64,000 bases of DNA, taken from the NCBI RefSeq assembly GCF_014323565.1, contig NZ_CP058669.1:2445501-2509500 (forward strand), read 5' to 3'. This document shows, piece after piece, positions 63,982 to 64,000 of the stretch. The first letter of the stretch is position 1. Each line of letters starts with the position of its first letter. This DNA is from Hyphobacterium sp. CCMP332. GTDB taxonomy: Bacteria > Pseudomonadota > Alphaproteobacteria > Caulobacterales > Maricaulaceae. The translations under genes and the position numbers were made by a program. The notes under the pieces were generated by a model. It was not told where the DNA came from, did no database searches, and saw only the letters and a program-made list of their open reading frames with translations.

Positions 63982-64000
63982 CCCATTGAAATCAGACTCA

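Overview
The window is a GC-rich chromosomal segment of an alphaproteobacterium. Its gene set and protein types point to the stalked/prosthecate Caulobacterales-Maricaulales side (Hyphomonadaceae/Maricaulaceae-like). The clues are a CenR-type response regulator, an NtrZ-like periplasmic protein, a ChvG/ChvI two-component pair next to PTS-Ntr proteins, an AgcS-type alanine symporter, MipA/OmpV and porin-like outer-membrane proteins, and three tRNA genes with encoded CCA. No rRNA, CRISPR array or prophage was seen. The genus cannot be fixed from this alone.

Positions 1-47,900 read as ordinary, compact chromosome. In order: a VanZ/N-demethylase-like pair, a GST and an alanine symporter (1-3.4 kb); a lipoprotein and a decayed gene near tRNA-Arg (3.5-5 kb); a DUF3576-leuS-lptE-holA run (5-9.7 kb); a porin, an NtrZ-like protein, thiE-like, yggS, an L,D-transpeptidase and cenR (10-14.5 kb); a DUF922 protein, xth, a TonB-C lipoprotein and ahcY (14.5-18.5 kb); a membrane protein, HPr, EIIA-Man and ChvG/ChvI (18.7-23.4 kb), with the hprK gene usually found between chvG and EIIA missing. 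Then come a three-gene, ATGA-coupled set of acetyltransferase, glycosyltransferase and JmjC/cupin-like oxygenase (25.2-28.2 kb), followed by folD/DUF167/yggT and tRNA-Ala (28.7-30.5 kb).

At 30.8 kb lies a subtilisin-type autotransporter whose mature N-terminus is exactly 17 tandem heptapeptides of the form xGDIxPF. It is followed by a terminator and a TPR-TM-GGDEF(degenerate)-EAL signalling protein. Next are MipA/OmpV, phhB, a ubiquinone-type hydroxylase, ftsK, lolA, a candidate small RNA with its own promoter and intrinsic terminator (44.0-44.2 kb), uppP, an NDUFA9-like protein, and a proteasome-fold Ntn-hydrolase-like protein with a small partner gene (46.2-47.7 kb).

Positions about 47,882-63,905 look like a genomic island inserted in the 3' end of tRNA-Leu(CAG). 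A near-copy of the tRNA 3' end recurs at 63,889-63,905. Beyond it comes a short motif that also trails the tRNA-Ala and tRNA-Arg genes, as expected if this is the original downstream flank of the tRNA. The island carries an IS3-family element and one giant gene for a secreted protein of about 4,680 residues. That protein has roughly 30 Ig-like domains, two seven-bladed beta-propellers (one apparently inserted inside an Ig-like domain), six near-identical 285-bp tandem repeats, a Cys-containing InlB-like repeat and an unassigned C-terminal region. The most promising unusual items are this island and its giant protein, the heptapeptide-repeat autotransporter, the Ntn-hydrolase pair and the candidate sRNA.
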